Shown here in pieces: positions 26,199-35,097 of a DNA stretch of 45,583 bases. Made by a program: the position numbers and the translations under genes. Within the stretch, counting starts at the first letter, position 1, and each line of letters starts with the position of its first letter. The stretch is from JBAXGW01 sp037139195 (GTDB lineage: Bacteria > Bacteroidota > Bacteroidia > Bacteroidales > JAHJDW01): positions 1 to 45,583 of the forward strand of contig JBAXGW010000034.1 of the NCBI GenBank assembly GCA_037139195.1, written 5' to 3'. The notes below the pieces were generated by a model, which was given only the letters and a program-made list of their open reading frames with translations, did no database searches and was not told the origin of the DNA.

Positions 26199-26384
26199 AT
26201 GCTAGAGTATACAAAATCTGTTTTATCAAAGTTTATTTTCAACGAGAATCTCTTTTTAAAAGAGTTTAAAAAATCACTAAAGTGGTTAGAAAACCAAGAA
26301 AGAATTGAATTAAAAAAATGGATTAGAATTAATTTAAAACATGAGTTACCAAACTTACAATTAGAAGGCTTAAAAAATTATTAA
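26199..26384 (+). CDS. Small charged helical protein, 61 residues
   Basis: MLEYTKSVLSKFIFNENLFL starts the protein, followed by a Lys/Glu-rich helical part (EFKKSLKWLENQERIELKKWI). The MLEYTK...F..LF.KE..K...WL pattern recalls a short conserved hypothetical protein of Bacteroidota, so I consider it a real gene. It has its own promoter-like sequence, normal codon use and a terminator about 100 nt downstream. No signal peptide or TM helix; function unknown. Confidence 0.7.
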   Translation: MLEYTKSVLSKFIFNENLFLKEFKKSLKWLENQERIELKKWIRINLKHELPNLQLEGLKNY

Positions 26385-26482
26385 CTAAAAAAATATTATT
26401 GATAGAAGAATCATCAACATTCGGAATTTAATCAAAACATTATTTCTGTTCCTACAGAGAAGGCTAACATAAAGCCAAATAT

Positions 26483-26514
26483 AAAAAAACTCGAATTATT
26501 TTCGAGTTTTTTTT
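26483..26514. terminator. Bidirectional terminator between the small ORF and pcm
   Basis: CTCGAA (26490-26495) pairs with TTCGAG (26501-26506) around a TTATT loop; A7 lies before and T8 after the stem, so it serves both convergent genes. Confidence 0.9.
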
Positions 26515-26525
26515 ATTATAATGTG

Positions 26526-27185
26526 TTACCATGCTTTATCGCCTAACAATGGCACAAACTTACATGCTCCTAATTCTTTCTTTTCAAATTCCTTTTCTGA
26601 CAATCTGGTAACAGTTGTCATTATTTGATTTGCGCCATCACCAACAGGAATCACTAATACCGCTCCAATTTTCAATTGTTGAAGCAAAGGCTCCGGAATA
26701 AAGGGCGCACCAGCTGTTACAATAACCCCATCAAAAGGAGCAAAAGAAGGCAAGCCTTTATAACCATCTCCGAAAAAAAACTTCGGCGTGTAGCCCATTG
26801 ATTCAAGCAAAGGTCGAGTTTTATCATAAAGCAATTTTTGACGCTCAATGGTATATACTTTAACCCCCATTTCTAACAATACGCATGATTGATAACCAGA
26901 ACCAGTGCCAATCTCCATAATTTTCGACCCTTTTTGAGCTTTCAACAACTGCGACTGATAGGCTACGGTATAGGGCTGAGATATTGTTTGACCTGCACCT
27001 ATAGGAAAAGCTTTATCTTGATATGCATATTCTAGAAAAGAAGAATCTAAAAAAAAGTGTCGCGGTACAAGACCAATCGAATTAAGCACTAACTCATCTG
27101 TTATTCCCTTCAACTTCAATTCTTCAACCAATTTTCTTCTTAAACCCTTATGGCGAAAAGTATCAACAAAATTATTTGCAATCAT
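26526..27185 (-). CDS. pcm: Protein-L-isoaspartate O-methyltransferase
   Basis: 219 residues from the ATG at 27185. The frame stays open to a TTG at 27242, but homology-like sequence begins at MIANNFVDTFRHKGLRRKLVEEL. Family motifs: VPRHFFL (40-46), AFPIGAGQTISQPYTVA (59-75), the SAM motif MEIGTGSGYQ (90-99) and DGVIVTAGAPFIPEPLLQQLKIGAVLVIPVG. It methylates L-isoaspartyl residues of aged proteins to start their repair, in the cytoplasm. It is transcribed divergently from the Gfo/Idh gene. Confidence 0.94.
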   Translation of the reverse strand: MIANNFVDTFRHKGLRRKLVEELKLKGITDELVLNSIGLVPRHFFLDSSFLEYAYQDKAFPIGAGQTISQPYTVAYQSQLLKAQKGSKIMEIGTGSGYQSCVLLEMGVKVYTIERQKLLYDKTRPLLESMGYTPKFFFGDGYKGLPSFAPFDGVIVTAGAPFIPEPLLQQLKIGAVLVIPVGDGANQIMTTVTRLSEKEFEKKELGACKFVPLLGDKAW

Positions 27186-27267
27186 AGTCAGGCTTCCAAT
27201 ACACTTAGTGCATATTATGTTAATAAATAGGCTTGTTATCAACTGCTAAATTACGATGAAAATAAAT

Positions 27268-27275
27268 TACTTTTG
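27268..27275 (+). promoter_or_regulatory. -7 box of the Gfo/Idh gene promoter
   Basis: TACTTTTG matches TAnnTTTG exactly, 17 nt upstream of the ATG at 27293. No TTTG -33 box is obvious. Confidence 0.6.
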
Positions 27276-27292
27276 TAAAAAAATATCAAATT

Positions 27293-28276
27293 ATGTTAAA
27301 AATTGGAGTTTTAGGTGCTGGACAACTTGGCAAAATACATATAAAATGCATTCAAGAAATTTGCAATGTAGAACTCATAGGATTCTTCGATTCAAATTTT
27401 GAACATGCACAAATCATTGCCAAGGAATACCACACAAAACTTTATTCTTCGATGGAATCGTTAATTGCAGATGCAGATGTAATTACAATTGCCACTCCAA
27501 CAAATACCCATTTCGAATGTGCTTTTTACACATTAAAAAAATCAAAACATGTTTTTATTGAAAAACCACTGACAAATTCTATTGAAGAAGCAAAAATATT
27601 GATGGACATTGCCCGCGAAGCCAATGTTAAGGTACAAGTTGGGCACGTGGAACGATTTAATGCTGCATTTATAGCGTCCCAGCCTTACATCCAACAACCA
27701 ATGTTCATTGAAACGCATCGATTAGCCCACTTTAACTCAATAAACAAAAAAGAATCTGTAATTTTAGATTTAATGATTGACGATATTGACATTATTATAA
27801 GCATAGTTAAATCAAACATCAGAAAGATTAGTGCAAGTGGTGTTGCTGTTGTTTCAGAAACCCCTGACATTGCTAATGCAAGAATAGAATTTGACAATGG
27901 CTGCGTTGCGAATATTACAGCTAGCAGAATATCTTTGAAAAATATGCAAAAGATGCGAATTTTTCAAAGAGACGCTTATATTTCTATGGATTTTCTTTCT
28001 AAAGAATCAGAAATCATTAAGATTAAAAACATAGATAGTACAGAAATCCCATCAAATCCAAACTCAATAAATTTTGGTTTAAACAATGAGAACAAACAAT
28101 TATCATTAGAAAAACCCAATGTTATTGATAGTAATTCTATAAAAACAGAACTAGAATCTTTTATTTCTTCAATTATTGAAAACAAACCCACGAAAGTACC
28201 TATTTTCGAAGGTTATCAAGCATTAGATGTGGCTCGAAAAATACTCGAAAAAATTGAATTATCATCTGGCTGCTAA
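27293..28276 (+). CDS. Gfo/Idh/MocA family NAD(P)-dependent oxidoreductase
   Basis: 327 residues. An N-terminal Rossmann fold (IGVLGAGQLGKIH, residues 4-16) is followed by ATPTNTHFECAFYTLKKSKHVFIEKPLTNSIEEA, with the EKP signature of sugar dehydrogenases, and VQVGHVERFNAAF. The C-terminal domain has LDLMIDDIDIIISIV in place of the usual DxxxHDxD-type motif. Such enzymes oxidise or reduce sugars or sugar nucleotides; the substrate is not evident. It lies 76 nt before a lipoprotein and a polyprenyl-phosphate sugar transferase on the same strand, which fits UDP-sugar metabolism for a surface glycan, although its position next to lipid A genes in the region would also fit. Confidence 0.88.
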   Translation: MLKIGVLGAGQLGKIHIKCIQEICNVELIGFFDSNFEHAQIIAKEYHTKLYSSMESLIADADVITIATPTNTHFECAFYTLKKSKHVFIEKPLTNSIEEAKILMDIAREANVKVQVGHVERFNAAFIASQPYIQQPMFIETHRLAHFNSINKKESVILDLMIDDIDIIISIVKSNIRKISASGVAVVSETPDIANARIEFDNGCVANITASRISLKNMQKMRIFQRDAYISMDFLSKESEIIKIKNIDSTEIPSNPNSINFGLNNENKQLSLEKPNVIDSNSIKTELESFISSIIENKPTKVPIFEGYQALDVARKILEKIELSSGC

Positions 28277-28352
28277 TTTTTTTTTATTCTTCCACAATAA
28301 TAAAAAGCCATAAGCGTTTTAGTATATTAAATTACAAACTAAATATTATATA

Positions 28353-29216
28353 ATGAATAGAATTTTAGTCTTTGTCATTCTTTTTGCATTTATATTTTCG
28401 TTTTCTTCTTGTGAAATTATTAACCCAGAAGAAACTATTCCTAGTTATATCCACATTGACAGTATTTCATTTAAAACCTTAGCAGGAGAAGGAGCTAACA
28501 CAAAACAAATTAAGGATGCTTGGGTTTACGTTGACAATCAATCTATCGGATGTTTTGAATTACCAGCCACTATCCCTATTTTAGCTTCAGGCGAACATAA
28601 AATAGATATTCGTCCTGGAATTAAATTAAATGGAATTTCAGCAACTCGCTCTTTATATCCCTACTACAAACCATATATTACAACATTAAACTTAACACCA
28701 AACAGCATACTCCAAGTTGACCCAAGTACTTCATACTTGGATGATGTTAATTTTAAATTTATTGAATCTTTTGAGCCCTCAGGGATTTATTTTGAAAAAT
28801 CTTCTAATAGCGACACAAACATCAACATCACTTCTACAACAAATATAACTATTAATCAAGGCTCCTATGCTTCAATTTTTGTTAATAACGACAGAAAATT
28901 ATTTGAATGCATCAATAGTTTAAACTACCCATTATCCAAATATGGATCTCCTGCTTTTATTGAACTCGATTGCAAATCAAATATTCCTTTTACAATTGGG
29001 GTTTTTGTAAATAATCCAACTCAATCAATTCAAAGACCTTTGGTTGTAATAACTAAATCCGAAAACTGGAAAAAATTATATATTAATTTAACAGGAGTAG
29101 CACAAGAAGAAAGAAATGCAATAGATTACAAAGTATTTTTTGGTGCACAATGGGACGCTCAATATGGTGTTGATACAGGGTATATTTTAATTGATAATAT
29201 TAAGTTAATTAATTAA
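28353..29216 (+). CDS. Lipoprotein of unknown function upstream of a sugar transferase
   Basis: 287 residues with a lipoprotein signal (ILVFVILFAFIFSFSSC, Cys 20). The mature part is beta-rich, with an early segment DAWVYVDNQSIGCFELPATIPILASGEHKIDIRPGI resembling a carbohydrate-binding or PEGA-like fold, and a C-terminal half (PAFIELDCKSNIPFTIGVFVNN to YILIDNIKLIN) resembling a jelly-roll. It ends 3 nt before the sugar transferase, so the two are translationally linked. A role in export or anchoring of the glycan begun by the transferase is possible, but no family name is certain. Confidence 0.75.
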   Translation: MNRILVFVILFAFIFSFSSCEIINPEETIPSYIHIDSISFKTLAGEGANTKQIKDAWVYVDNQSIGCFELPATIPILASGEHKIDIRPGIKLNGISATRSLYPYYKPYITTLNLTPNSILQVDPSTSYLDDVNFKFIESFEPSGIYFEKSSNSDTNINITSTTNITINQGSYASIFVNNDRKLFECINSLNYPLSKYGSPAFIELDCKSNIPFTIGVFVNNPTQSIQRPLVVITKSENWKKLYINLTGVAQEERNAIDYKVFFGAQWDAQYGVDTGYILIDNIKLIN

Positions 29217-29219
29217 ACA

Positions 29220-30635
29220 ATGAACAAAAAACAACAGGTTATAAAATATATTTTATTTGATTTATTTGCAAGTTTCATTGCTTGGTTTTTATTTTTCAGC
29301 TATCGAAAATACACAATCGACCAATATTCGCTTGAAAACAAAGAACAAATTCTATTAGACAATAATCTATATTTAGGCCTCGCATTAATTCCTTTATTAT
29401 GGGTGCTTTTTTATGCTGTTGCAGGAGCCTATAAAAACATCTATCGCAGATCAAGAATTGGCGAGCAAGGTCAAGTTTTATTGCTTAGCATAATTGGTGT
29501 TTTAGTTATCTTTTTTGCATTATTACTAGATGACAATGTTTCAACTTATACAAAATACTATAATTCGTTCTTCATACTTTTTTTGCTTCATTTTGTTTTC
29601 ACAGCCACTTTCAGACTAGTATTAACTAGTATTTCTGCCCATAAAATTCACAATAAAAAATTAGCTTTTAACACCGTTATCATAGGAAGCAATGGAAAAG
29701 CCGAACGCATTTATAACGAGATTGAATTTCAGTCGCACTCAGCTGGAAACCGTTTTATTGGCTTTGTAAATGTAAATGACAAAAGTCCCAACACACTTGG
29801 AGCATTACTACCATATTTAGGTGAACTTTCAAATCTAAAAGACATTATTTCGGAAAGAAAAGTTGAAGAGGTAATTATTGCTATTGAAGATAGTGAACAT
29901 AAAAAAGCCAGTGAAATTATAACAGAACTTGACGATACCAATGTTAACATCAAAATCATTCCTGATATGCACGATATCATGTTGGGTTCTGTGAAAATGT
30001 CGGCAATATTTGGTGCTCCATTAATTGAAGTAAAGCGTGAACTAATGCCTGCTTGGCAAGTGTCGCTTAAAAGGTTTATCGACATAGTGGTTTCGCTTAT
30101 TTGTGTTTTAATTTTATCGCCAGCATTTATCATTACAGCAATTTCGGTTAAACTAACTTCAAAAGGACCTGTAATATACTCTCAAGTTCGCATTGGAGTA
30201 CACGGAAAACCTTTCAAAATGCACAAATTCAGGTCTATGTTTATCAACTCTGAGCAAAATGGACCTGCATTGTCAAGTAAAGACGATCCTAGAATTACGC
30301 CTGTAGGAAAATTTATAAGAAGATATAGAATTGATGAAATTCCACAGTTTTTCACTGTATTAAAAGGCGACATGTCATTAGTTGGCTATCGACCTGAAAG
30401 AAAACATTTTATTGAACAAATATCTAAAACAGCTCCACATTACAAGCTTTTATTTAAAATCAAACCAGGTATAACATCTTGGGGACAAGTTAAATATGGA
30501 TATGCAGAAAATGTGGAACAAATGATAGACCGTTTAAAATATGATTTATTATATATTGAAAACATGTCGTTGGCAGTGGACTTCAAAATACTTATTTACA
30601 CTGTATTGATAATTGTTCAAGGGCGTGGAAAATAG
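29220..30635 (+). CDS. Polyprenyl-phosphate sugar-1-phosphate transferase (exopolysaccharide initiation)
   Basis: 471 residues. Four N-terminal TM helices (about 9-27, 50-68, 83-101 and 115-138), a CoA_binding_3-like domain (about 145-255, VIIGSNGKAERIYNEI and EEVIIAIEDSEHKKASEII), then a membrane-associated helix and the bacterial sugar transferase domain with KRFIDIVVSLICVLILSPAF, HKFRSM, RRYRIDEIPQFFTVLKGDMSLVGYRPER and KPGITSWGQV. It transfers a sugar-1-phosphate to undecaprenyl phosphate at the inner membrane, the first step of a surface polysaccharide. No glycosyltransferases or flippase follow, so later steps are encoded elsewhere. Confidence 0.93.
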   Translation: MNKKQQVIKYILFDLFASFIAWFLFFSYRKYTIDQYSLENKEQILLDNNLYLGLALIPLLWVLFYAVAGAYKNIYRRSRIGEQGQVLLLSIIGVLVIFFALLLDDNVSTYTKYYNSFFILFLLHFVFTATFRLVLTSISAHKIHNKKLAFNTVIIGSNGKAERIYNEIEFQSHSAGNRFIGFVNVNDKSPNTLGALLPYLGELSNLKDIISERKVEEVIIAIEDSEHKKASEIITELDDTNVNIKIIPDMHDIMLGSVKMSAIFGAPLIEVKRELMPAWQVSLKRFIDIVVSLICVLILSPAFIITAISVKLTSKGPVIYSQVRIGVHGKPFKMHKFRSMFINSEQNGPALSSKDDPRITPVGKFIRRYRIDEIPQFFTVLKGDMSLVGYRPERKHFIEQISKTAPHYKLLFKIKPGITSWGQVKYGYAENVEQMIDRLKYDLLYIENMSLAVDFKILIYTVLIIVQGRGK

Positions 30636-31220
30636 TTATAAATCACCATTTTCTATTCTTAATACTATATCTTCTATCATTTTATCATCACCAGCAGGGT
30701 CGTAATTTTCTTTTAAATTATTACCAAACATTTTAGCCAAGGATTGCCATAAAAACGCCTGCAAACCTCCTCTTAATTGTTTAATAATTTCGAATGAAGT
30801 GTTTCCTGTTTCTCTATCAATAAGTTTTATAAGAATTTTTCCTTGCGAGAAAGTCATTTTTAAAATTTCACCTTTGAATTCTTTTTTTAATTCTTCTTCA
30901 GCAATTTTTAGCTGAATTTCTCTTTGCTTTTTATCTTGAATTTTGGAAATAATAGAATTGTACTGATTAATCTTGATACCAGCCAGCTTCGCATAGGGAT
31001 AAACTTTTTTAACATCGCGTATCAGCTTTGTATATCGTGCTTTTTCGCGTTGATTTTTAAATACCCGTTCAGCATAAATACTAATTTGAGGCAAATCTAT
31101 TAATGGAACACTATCTCCATCAATAATTATTACACGAGCAATTATATCTTCTTTTTTATTTTGAGCAAGAAGGTCAAATGAACTTAATAATACCAATATA
31201 AATAATAGTGCATTTTTCAT
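30636..31220 (-). CDS. DUF4294 family secreted protein
   Basis: 194 residues with a signal peptide (about 1-19). Family pattern: DGDSVPLIDLPQISIYAERVFKNQREKARYTKLIRDVKKVYPYAKLAGIKI, then KEFKGEILKMTFSQGKILIKLIDRETGNTSFEIIKQLRGGLQAFLWQSLAKMFGNNLKENYDP. This is DUF4294, a family of unknown role common in Bacteroidota. The stop abuts the stop of the convergent sugar transferase with no base between them, so transcripts must overlap. Confidence 0.88.
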   Translation of the reverse strand: MKNALLFILVLLSSFDLLAQNKKEDIIARVIIIDGDSVPLIDLPQISIYAERVFKNQREKARYTKLIRDVKKVYPYAKLAGIKINQYNSIISKIQDKKQREIQLKIAEEELKKEFKGEILKMTFSQGKILIKLIDRETGNTSFEIIKQLRGGLQAFLWQSLAKMFGNNLKENYDPAGDDKMIEDIVLRIENGDL

Positions 31221-31393
31221 ATTGTTGATTTTTCATTCTCACTACAAGCTTAATGCCAAATTTATTAAACAATAAAAAAACGTATGTAATATATTATTTA
31301 TCAGAAAATAAGCAGGGAAACAATATTTAATACGAAGTAAACAACCTAAAAACGCAATTTGCTGTTAGTTAACAAATTAAAAAGTATAGAAAC

Positions 31394-32629
31394 TTAAGCT
31401 ATTCTTAGTTTTAATTTACTTACCTTTTCAATTTGCTCTGATGCATACTCTTTAGTAACGTTAAATGATTTTACTTTAGAATTAGAAGGAAGTTCATACA
31501 TTGCATCCAACATTATAGCTTCTGTTATAGATCTTAAGCCTCTAGCACCTAACTTATATTCCATAGCCTTTTCAACTATCAAATCAAGCGCATCGTCATC
31601 AAAGGTTAAATCAATATTATCAATTTTAAACATTTTTTTATACTGTTTAACTAAAGCATTTTTGGGGTTAAGCAAAATTTCTTTCAGGGTTTCTTTGTCT
31701 AACGGATTTAGTGCAGCAACCACTGGAACTCTACCAACCAATTCAGGAATCAAACCAAAACTCTTCAAATCTTGAGGAGCAACATATTGAATCATATTAT
31801 TTTTATCAATCTTCTCTGCGCCAGGCTCTTTTGCATAACCTATAACATGTGTTTGCATTCTTCTAGCAATCTTTTGATCTATACCATCAAATGCTCCTCC
31901 GCAAATAAATAAAACATTATGCGTATTTACAGCAATCATTTTTTGTTCAGGATGTTTTCTTCCACCTTGTGGTGGCACATTTACTATTGAGCCTTCTAAC
32001 AATTTTAACAATCCTTGCTGTACACCTTCTCCTGAAACATCACGAGTTATTGAAGGATTATCACTTTTTCGAGCAATTTTATCAATTTCATCGATAAAAA
32101 CAATACCTCGTTCTGCTGCAGCTACATCATAATCAGCCGACTGCAATAATCGAGTTAAAACACTCTCAACATCTTCTCCTACATAGCCAGCTTCGGTAAA
32201 AACTGTGGCATCAGCAATACAAAAAGGCACATGAAGCATTTTAGCTATAGTTCTAGCCAACAATGTTTTTCCTGTTCCTGTTTCGCCTACTAAAATAATA
32301 TTTGATTTTTCAATCTCAACATCATCATCTGATTTTATATCTCTTTGATTAATTCTTTTATAATGATTGTAGACTGCAACTGACAAGACCTTTTTCGCTT
32401 CATTTTGTCCAATTACATATTGATCTAAAAAATCTTTTATTTGACTTGGCTTTTGAAGTGTAATTTTCGAAAACTTCGAACTGCTTTTTTGAACCAACTC
32501 TTCTGAAACAATCTGACTAGCTTGTATAGCACATTGATCACAAATAAATGCATCAATACCTGCAATCATCATATTTGATTGTTTACTTTCTTTTCCACAA
32601 AACGAACACTTGTTCTCGTTTTTTGCCAT
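31394..32629 (-). CDS. clpX: ATP-dependent Clp protease ATP-binding subunit ClpX
   Basis: 411 residues. N-terminal zinc-binding domain (Cys 8, 11, 30 and 33), Walker A GETGTGKT (115-122), Walker B GIVFIDEIDKIA, the GYVGEDV pore loop and sensor motifs with SGEGVQQGLLKLLEGS. The loop that docks on ClpP reads VIGY instead of IGF. It unfolds tagged substrates and feeds them to ClpP in the cytoplasm. It is third in tig-clpP-clpX; a terminator-like hairpin lies directly before its start codon. Confidence 0.97.
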   Translation of the reverse strand: MAKNENKCSFCGKESKQSNMMIAGIDAFICDQCAIQASQIVSEELVQKSSSKFSKITLQKPSQIKDFLDQYVIGQNEAKKVLSVAVYNHYKRINQRDIKSDDDVEIEKSNIILVGETGTGKTLLARTIAKMLHVPFCIADATVFTEAGYVGEDVESVLTRLLQSADYDVAAAERGIVFIDEIDKIARKSDNPSITRDVSGEGVQQGLLKLLEGSIVNVPPQGGRKHPEQKMIAVNTHNVLFICGGAFDGIDQKIARRMQTHVIGYAKEPGAEKIDKNNMIQYVAPQDLKSFGLIPELVGRVPVVAALNPLDKETLKEILLNPKNALVKQYKKMFKIDNIDLTFDDDALDLIVEKAMEYKLGARGLRSITEAIMLDAMYELPSNSKVKSFNVTKEYASEQIEKVSKLKLRIA

Positions 32630-32641
32630 TATATTAATACA

Positions 32642-32700
32642 ATTAAAAAAGCTTACTAAAATTATAGATTATAAAAAACCTAAAAACTCAAGTAAGCTTT
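32642..32700 (-). terminator. Terminator-like hairpin between clpP and clpX
   Basis: On the transcribed strand AAAGCTTACT (32700-32691) pairs with AGTAAGCTTT (32657-32648) over a 33-nt loop, and the stem runs into T6 (32650-32645). It ends 13-18 nt before the clpX ATG, within the operon. Partial termination, or a processing site that sets the clpP:clpX ratio, is possible. Confidence 0.65.
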
Positions 32701-32712
32701 GATTATAAAAAA

Positions 32713-33390
32713 CTAATTATTACTCTTTGTTAAAATCTCGTCAATTAAACCATATTCTTTAGCCTCTTCAGAAGTCATCCAATAATCTCTATCACTGTCC
32801 ATCCAAACTTTATCATAAGTCTGATTACTATGAACTGCTATTATTTCATAAAGTTCTTTCTTTAACTTTTGAATTTCACGAGCTGTAATTTCAATATCAG
32901 ATGCTTGACCTTCTGCACCGCCTGAAGGCTGATGAATCATAACTCTAGCATGTTTTAACGCACTACGTTTGCCATTTGTGCCAGCACATAAAAGAACTGC
33001 ACCCATAGATGCTGCCATACCCGTACAAATAGTTGCTACATCAGGAGTAATATATTGCATAGTGTCATATATTCCAAGGCCAGCGTAAACACTGCCACCA
33101 GGCGTGTTCAAATAAATTTGAATATCTTTTGTGGCATCAACTGACTCTAAAAACAACAATTGAGCTTGAATGATATTTGCAACATAATCGTCAATTGCAA
33201 TTCCCATAAAAATAATTCTATCCATCATCAAGCGTGAAAAAACATCCATTGTAGCAATATTCAACTGACGTTCTTCAATAATAGTAGGCGAAATATAACT
33301 ATTTGAAACTCTTTGATATCTATCAAGAGTTAACGAGTTGATACCTCTATGCTTAGTTGCATATTTAACAAATTCGTTATGATCAATCAT
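32713..33390 (-). CDS. clpP: ATP-dependent Clp protease proteolytic subunit
   Basis: 225 residues. Catalytic triad visible: Ser 128 (GMAASMGAV), His 153 (MIHQPSGG) and Asp 202 (SDRDYWMTSEEA). The N-terminal ~28 residues are longer than in E. coli ClpP, as expected for this phylum. It forms the tetradecameric peptidase chamber used by ClpX. It lies 57 nt after tig and 83 nt before clpX. Confidence 0.97.
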   Translation of the reverse strand: MIDHNEFVKYATKHRGINSLTLDRYQRVSNSYISPTIIEERQLNIATMDVFSRLMMDRIIFMGIAIDDYVANIIQAQLLFLESVDATKDIQIYLNTPGGSVYAGLGIYDTMQYITPDVATICTGMAASMGAVLLCAGTNGKRSALKHARVMIHQPSGGAEGQASDIEITAREIQKLKKELYEIIAVHSNQTYDKVWMDSDRDYWMTSEEAKEYGLIDEILTKSNN

Positions 33391-33405
33391 ATTTTAGATT
33401 TTTAG

Positions 33406-33443
33406 TTTTGATAAATTTATGAATTAACTTTCAATTATCAAAA
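33406..33443 (-). other. Intercistronic hairpin between tig and clpP
   Basis: TTTTGATAA (33406-33414) and TTATCAAAA (33435-33443) are perfectly complementary over a 20-nt loop. No T-run follows, so it is more likely an RNA stability or processing element than a terminator. Confidence 0.5.
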
Positions 33444-33447
33444 TATA

Positions 33448-34800
33448 TTACTTTTTAATTTCCTCTAAAAATTTATCAAGACTAACTTCTTTTACTTTTA
33501 AATCAACATTTTCTTTAAAGAAAGCTGTTAGTTTTTCATCATAAAGTTTGTCGTATAGTTTTTTAAGCTCTTCTTTATTTTGGAAAACTTTTAGAGCAAT
33601 CGATTGCAATTCTTCATCAGTTGAATCCATTTTGCCATACATTGCTAACTGATTTTTCACTAATCCTTTAGCGTGCTCCATCACTTCTTCTTCATTAACC
33701 TCTATTTTATTGTCGCGCAAAATGCTATTTTCTAAAATTTGCCATTTCAAAGATAATGCATAAGATCCAAACTCATTTTCAATTTGTTCTTCGCTTAGTC
33801 TTGTTTCGCCAGCATTTCTAATCCAATTTTTCAAAAAATCCTCTGGTAATTCCATTTTAGATTTTTCAATTAATTTAGCACTTACATCATTTAAAAGTTT
33901 TCTATCGCTTTCTGCTGAATATGCTTTTTCGTATTCTTGTTTCACTAAGTCTCTAAGCTCTTTTTCGCTTGTAGCTTTATCTTTGCCAAATGCTTTATCA
34001 AAAAACTCTTGATTTAGCTCTGCTAACTCAACTCTATTTACGTTAATAATTTCATAACGGAATTTTGACTTAACACCTTCTGCATCTTCTTTTGATTTAC
34101 CAAGCATAGCAGCAACATCTGTCATGTTAGTCATTATATCTGTAGGAATAAAATCTACTGTATCTCCAATTTTCAAGCCAATGAACTGTTTTTTGTCTTT
34201 TTTAAGTTTAACAGATTCGATAAGCATTGAAGCATTATTTTTAATTCCATCTTCTTTTAAAGTTCCGTCTTCATTCAATTCAGAAAAAGTTCCATACAAC
34301 CAATCTGATTCTTCAGAAGCTTCTGGAGTAGAAAATTTCCCAAAACGACGACGCATTTCATTTATTTTTTCGTCAACAAATTTTTCGTCAACAATAATTT
34401 TCAAATATTCTAATTTAGAAACATCAGCTACAGTTACATCTGGCTTCGGACTTAAACCTAAATCATAATAGAATGTATAATCAATATTATCTTCCCAATC
34501 GTTTAGAATTGTTTTTTCAAAATTAGGCATTGGACCTCCTAAAATTTCAATATCATTTTCTTTTATATATTCTAAAAGATTGTCAGTAGCAATCCTATTA
34601 ACCTCTTCTGCAACAGTAGATTTCAGATACATTTTTTTCACAACACTAGTTGGAACTTTACCTGGGCGAAAACCCGGCATAGAAGCTTTTTTTTGATACT
34701 CGCGTAAAGCTTTGCCTACTTTTTCAGAATAATCAGCAACTAAAACTTCTACTTTAACTGATAGGGTTTGATTTTGGACATTTTCTTTAGTAATATTCAT
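33448..34800 (-). CDS. tig: Trigger factor chaperone
   Basis: 450 residues. The ribosome-binding N-terminal domain contains MPGFRPGKVPTSVVKKMY (GFRxGKxP at 43-50). The middle region (about 150-250) is a divergent PPIase-like domain without a clear FKBP active-site pattern, and the C-terminal helical arm (LRDLVKQEYEKA to the end) forms the chaperone cradle. It binds nascent chains at the ribosome exit tunnel. First gene of tig-clpP-clpX, behind a consensus promoter. Confidence 0.93.
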   Translation of the reverse strand: MNITKENVQNQTLSVKVEVLVADYSEKVGKALREYQKKASMPGFRPGKVPTSVVKKMYLKSTVAEEVNRIATDNLLEYIKENDIEILGGPMPNFEKTILNDWEDNIDYTFYYDLGLSPKPDVTVADVSKLEYLKIIVDEKFVDEKINEMRRRFGKFSTPEASEESDWLYGTFSELNEDGTLKEDGIKNNASMLIESVKLKKDKKQFIGLKIGDTVDFIPTDIMTNMTDVAAMLGKSKEDAEGVKSKFRYEIINVNRVELAELNQEFFDKAFGKDKATSEKELRDLVKQEYEKAYSAESDRKLLNDVSAKLIEKSKMELPEDFLKNWIRNAGETRLSEEQIENEFGSYALSLKWQILENSILRDNKIEVNEEEVMEHAKGLVKNQLAMYGKMDSTDEELQSIALKVFQNKEELKKLYDKLYDEKLTAFFKENVDLKVKEVSLDKFLEEIKK

Positions 34801-34831
34801 CTTTTAATTTTGTTAATTTTTTTTAGGAGTG

Positions 34832-34863
34832 CAAAAATACATGAATTTTCTTAAATACACAAA
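34832..34863 (-). promoter_or_regulatory. Promoter of tig-clpP-clpX
   Basis: The minus strand reads TTTG (34863-34860), a 20-nt spacer and TATTTTTG (34839-34832), both exact consensus boxes. The predicted leader to the tig ATG is about 25 nt. Confidence 0.87.
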
Positions 34864-34970
34864 TGATTGTGCAAAAAGACTACCCACTTTAAAAACCTAT
34901 ATAACAGCGAATTAAAGTCAACGACAAAATAAATAAATCATGTTTTATAAAAAAATGAATAAACGGGAAT

Positions 34971-34998
34971 AAAAAAAGCTCTGAAAAATCAGAGCTTT
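34971..34998 (-). terminator. Terminator of tRNA-Leu
   Basis: AAAGCTCTGA (34975-34984) pairs perfectly with TCAGAGCTTT (34989-34998) over a 4-nt loop; on the minus strand the stem runs into a T-rich tail (34977-34971). Confidence 0.9.
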
Positions 34999-35005
34999 AA
35001 TTGAG

Positions 35006-35086
35006 TACGGATGAAGGGACTCGAACCCCCACGTCGAAGACACTAGATCCTAAGTCTAGCGCGGCTACCAATTACGCCACATCCGC
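35006..35086 (-). tRNA. tRNA-Leu (anticodon UAG)
   Basis: The 81-nt cloverleaf folds from the minus strand: acceptor GCGGATG with CATCCGT (one G-U pair), anticodon stem CTAGA/TCTAG with loop CTTAGGA, anticodon TAG at 35052-35050, a long class II variable arm and a T arm with GGTTCGAGTCC. The discriminator base is A, as expected for leucine. CCA is not encoded. Confidence 0.95.
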
Positions 35087-35097
35087 ATTTAGGGCTG

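Noticed and set aside
27186..27242. Nineteen-residue N-terminal extension of Pcm from a TTG
   Set aside because: The extension does not resemble the family; the motif-bearing region begins at the ATG at 27185.
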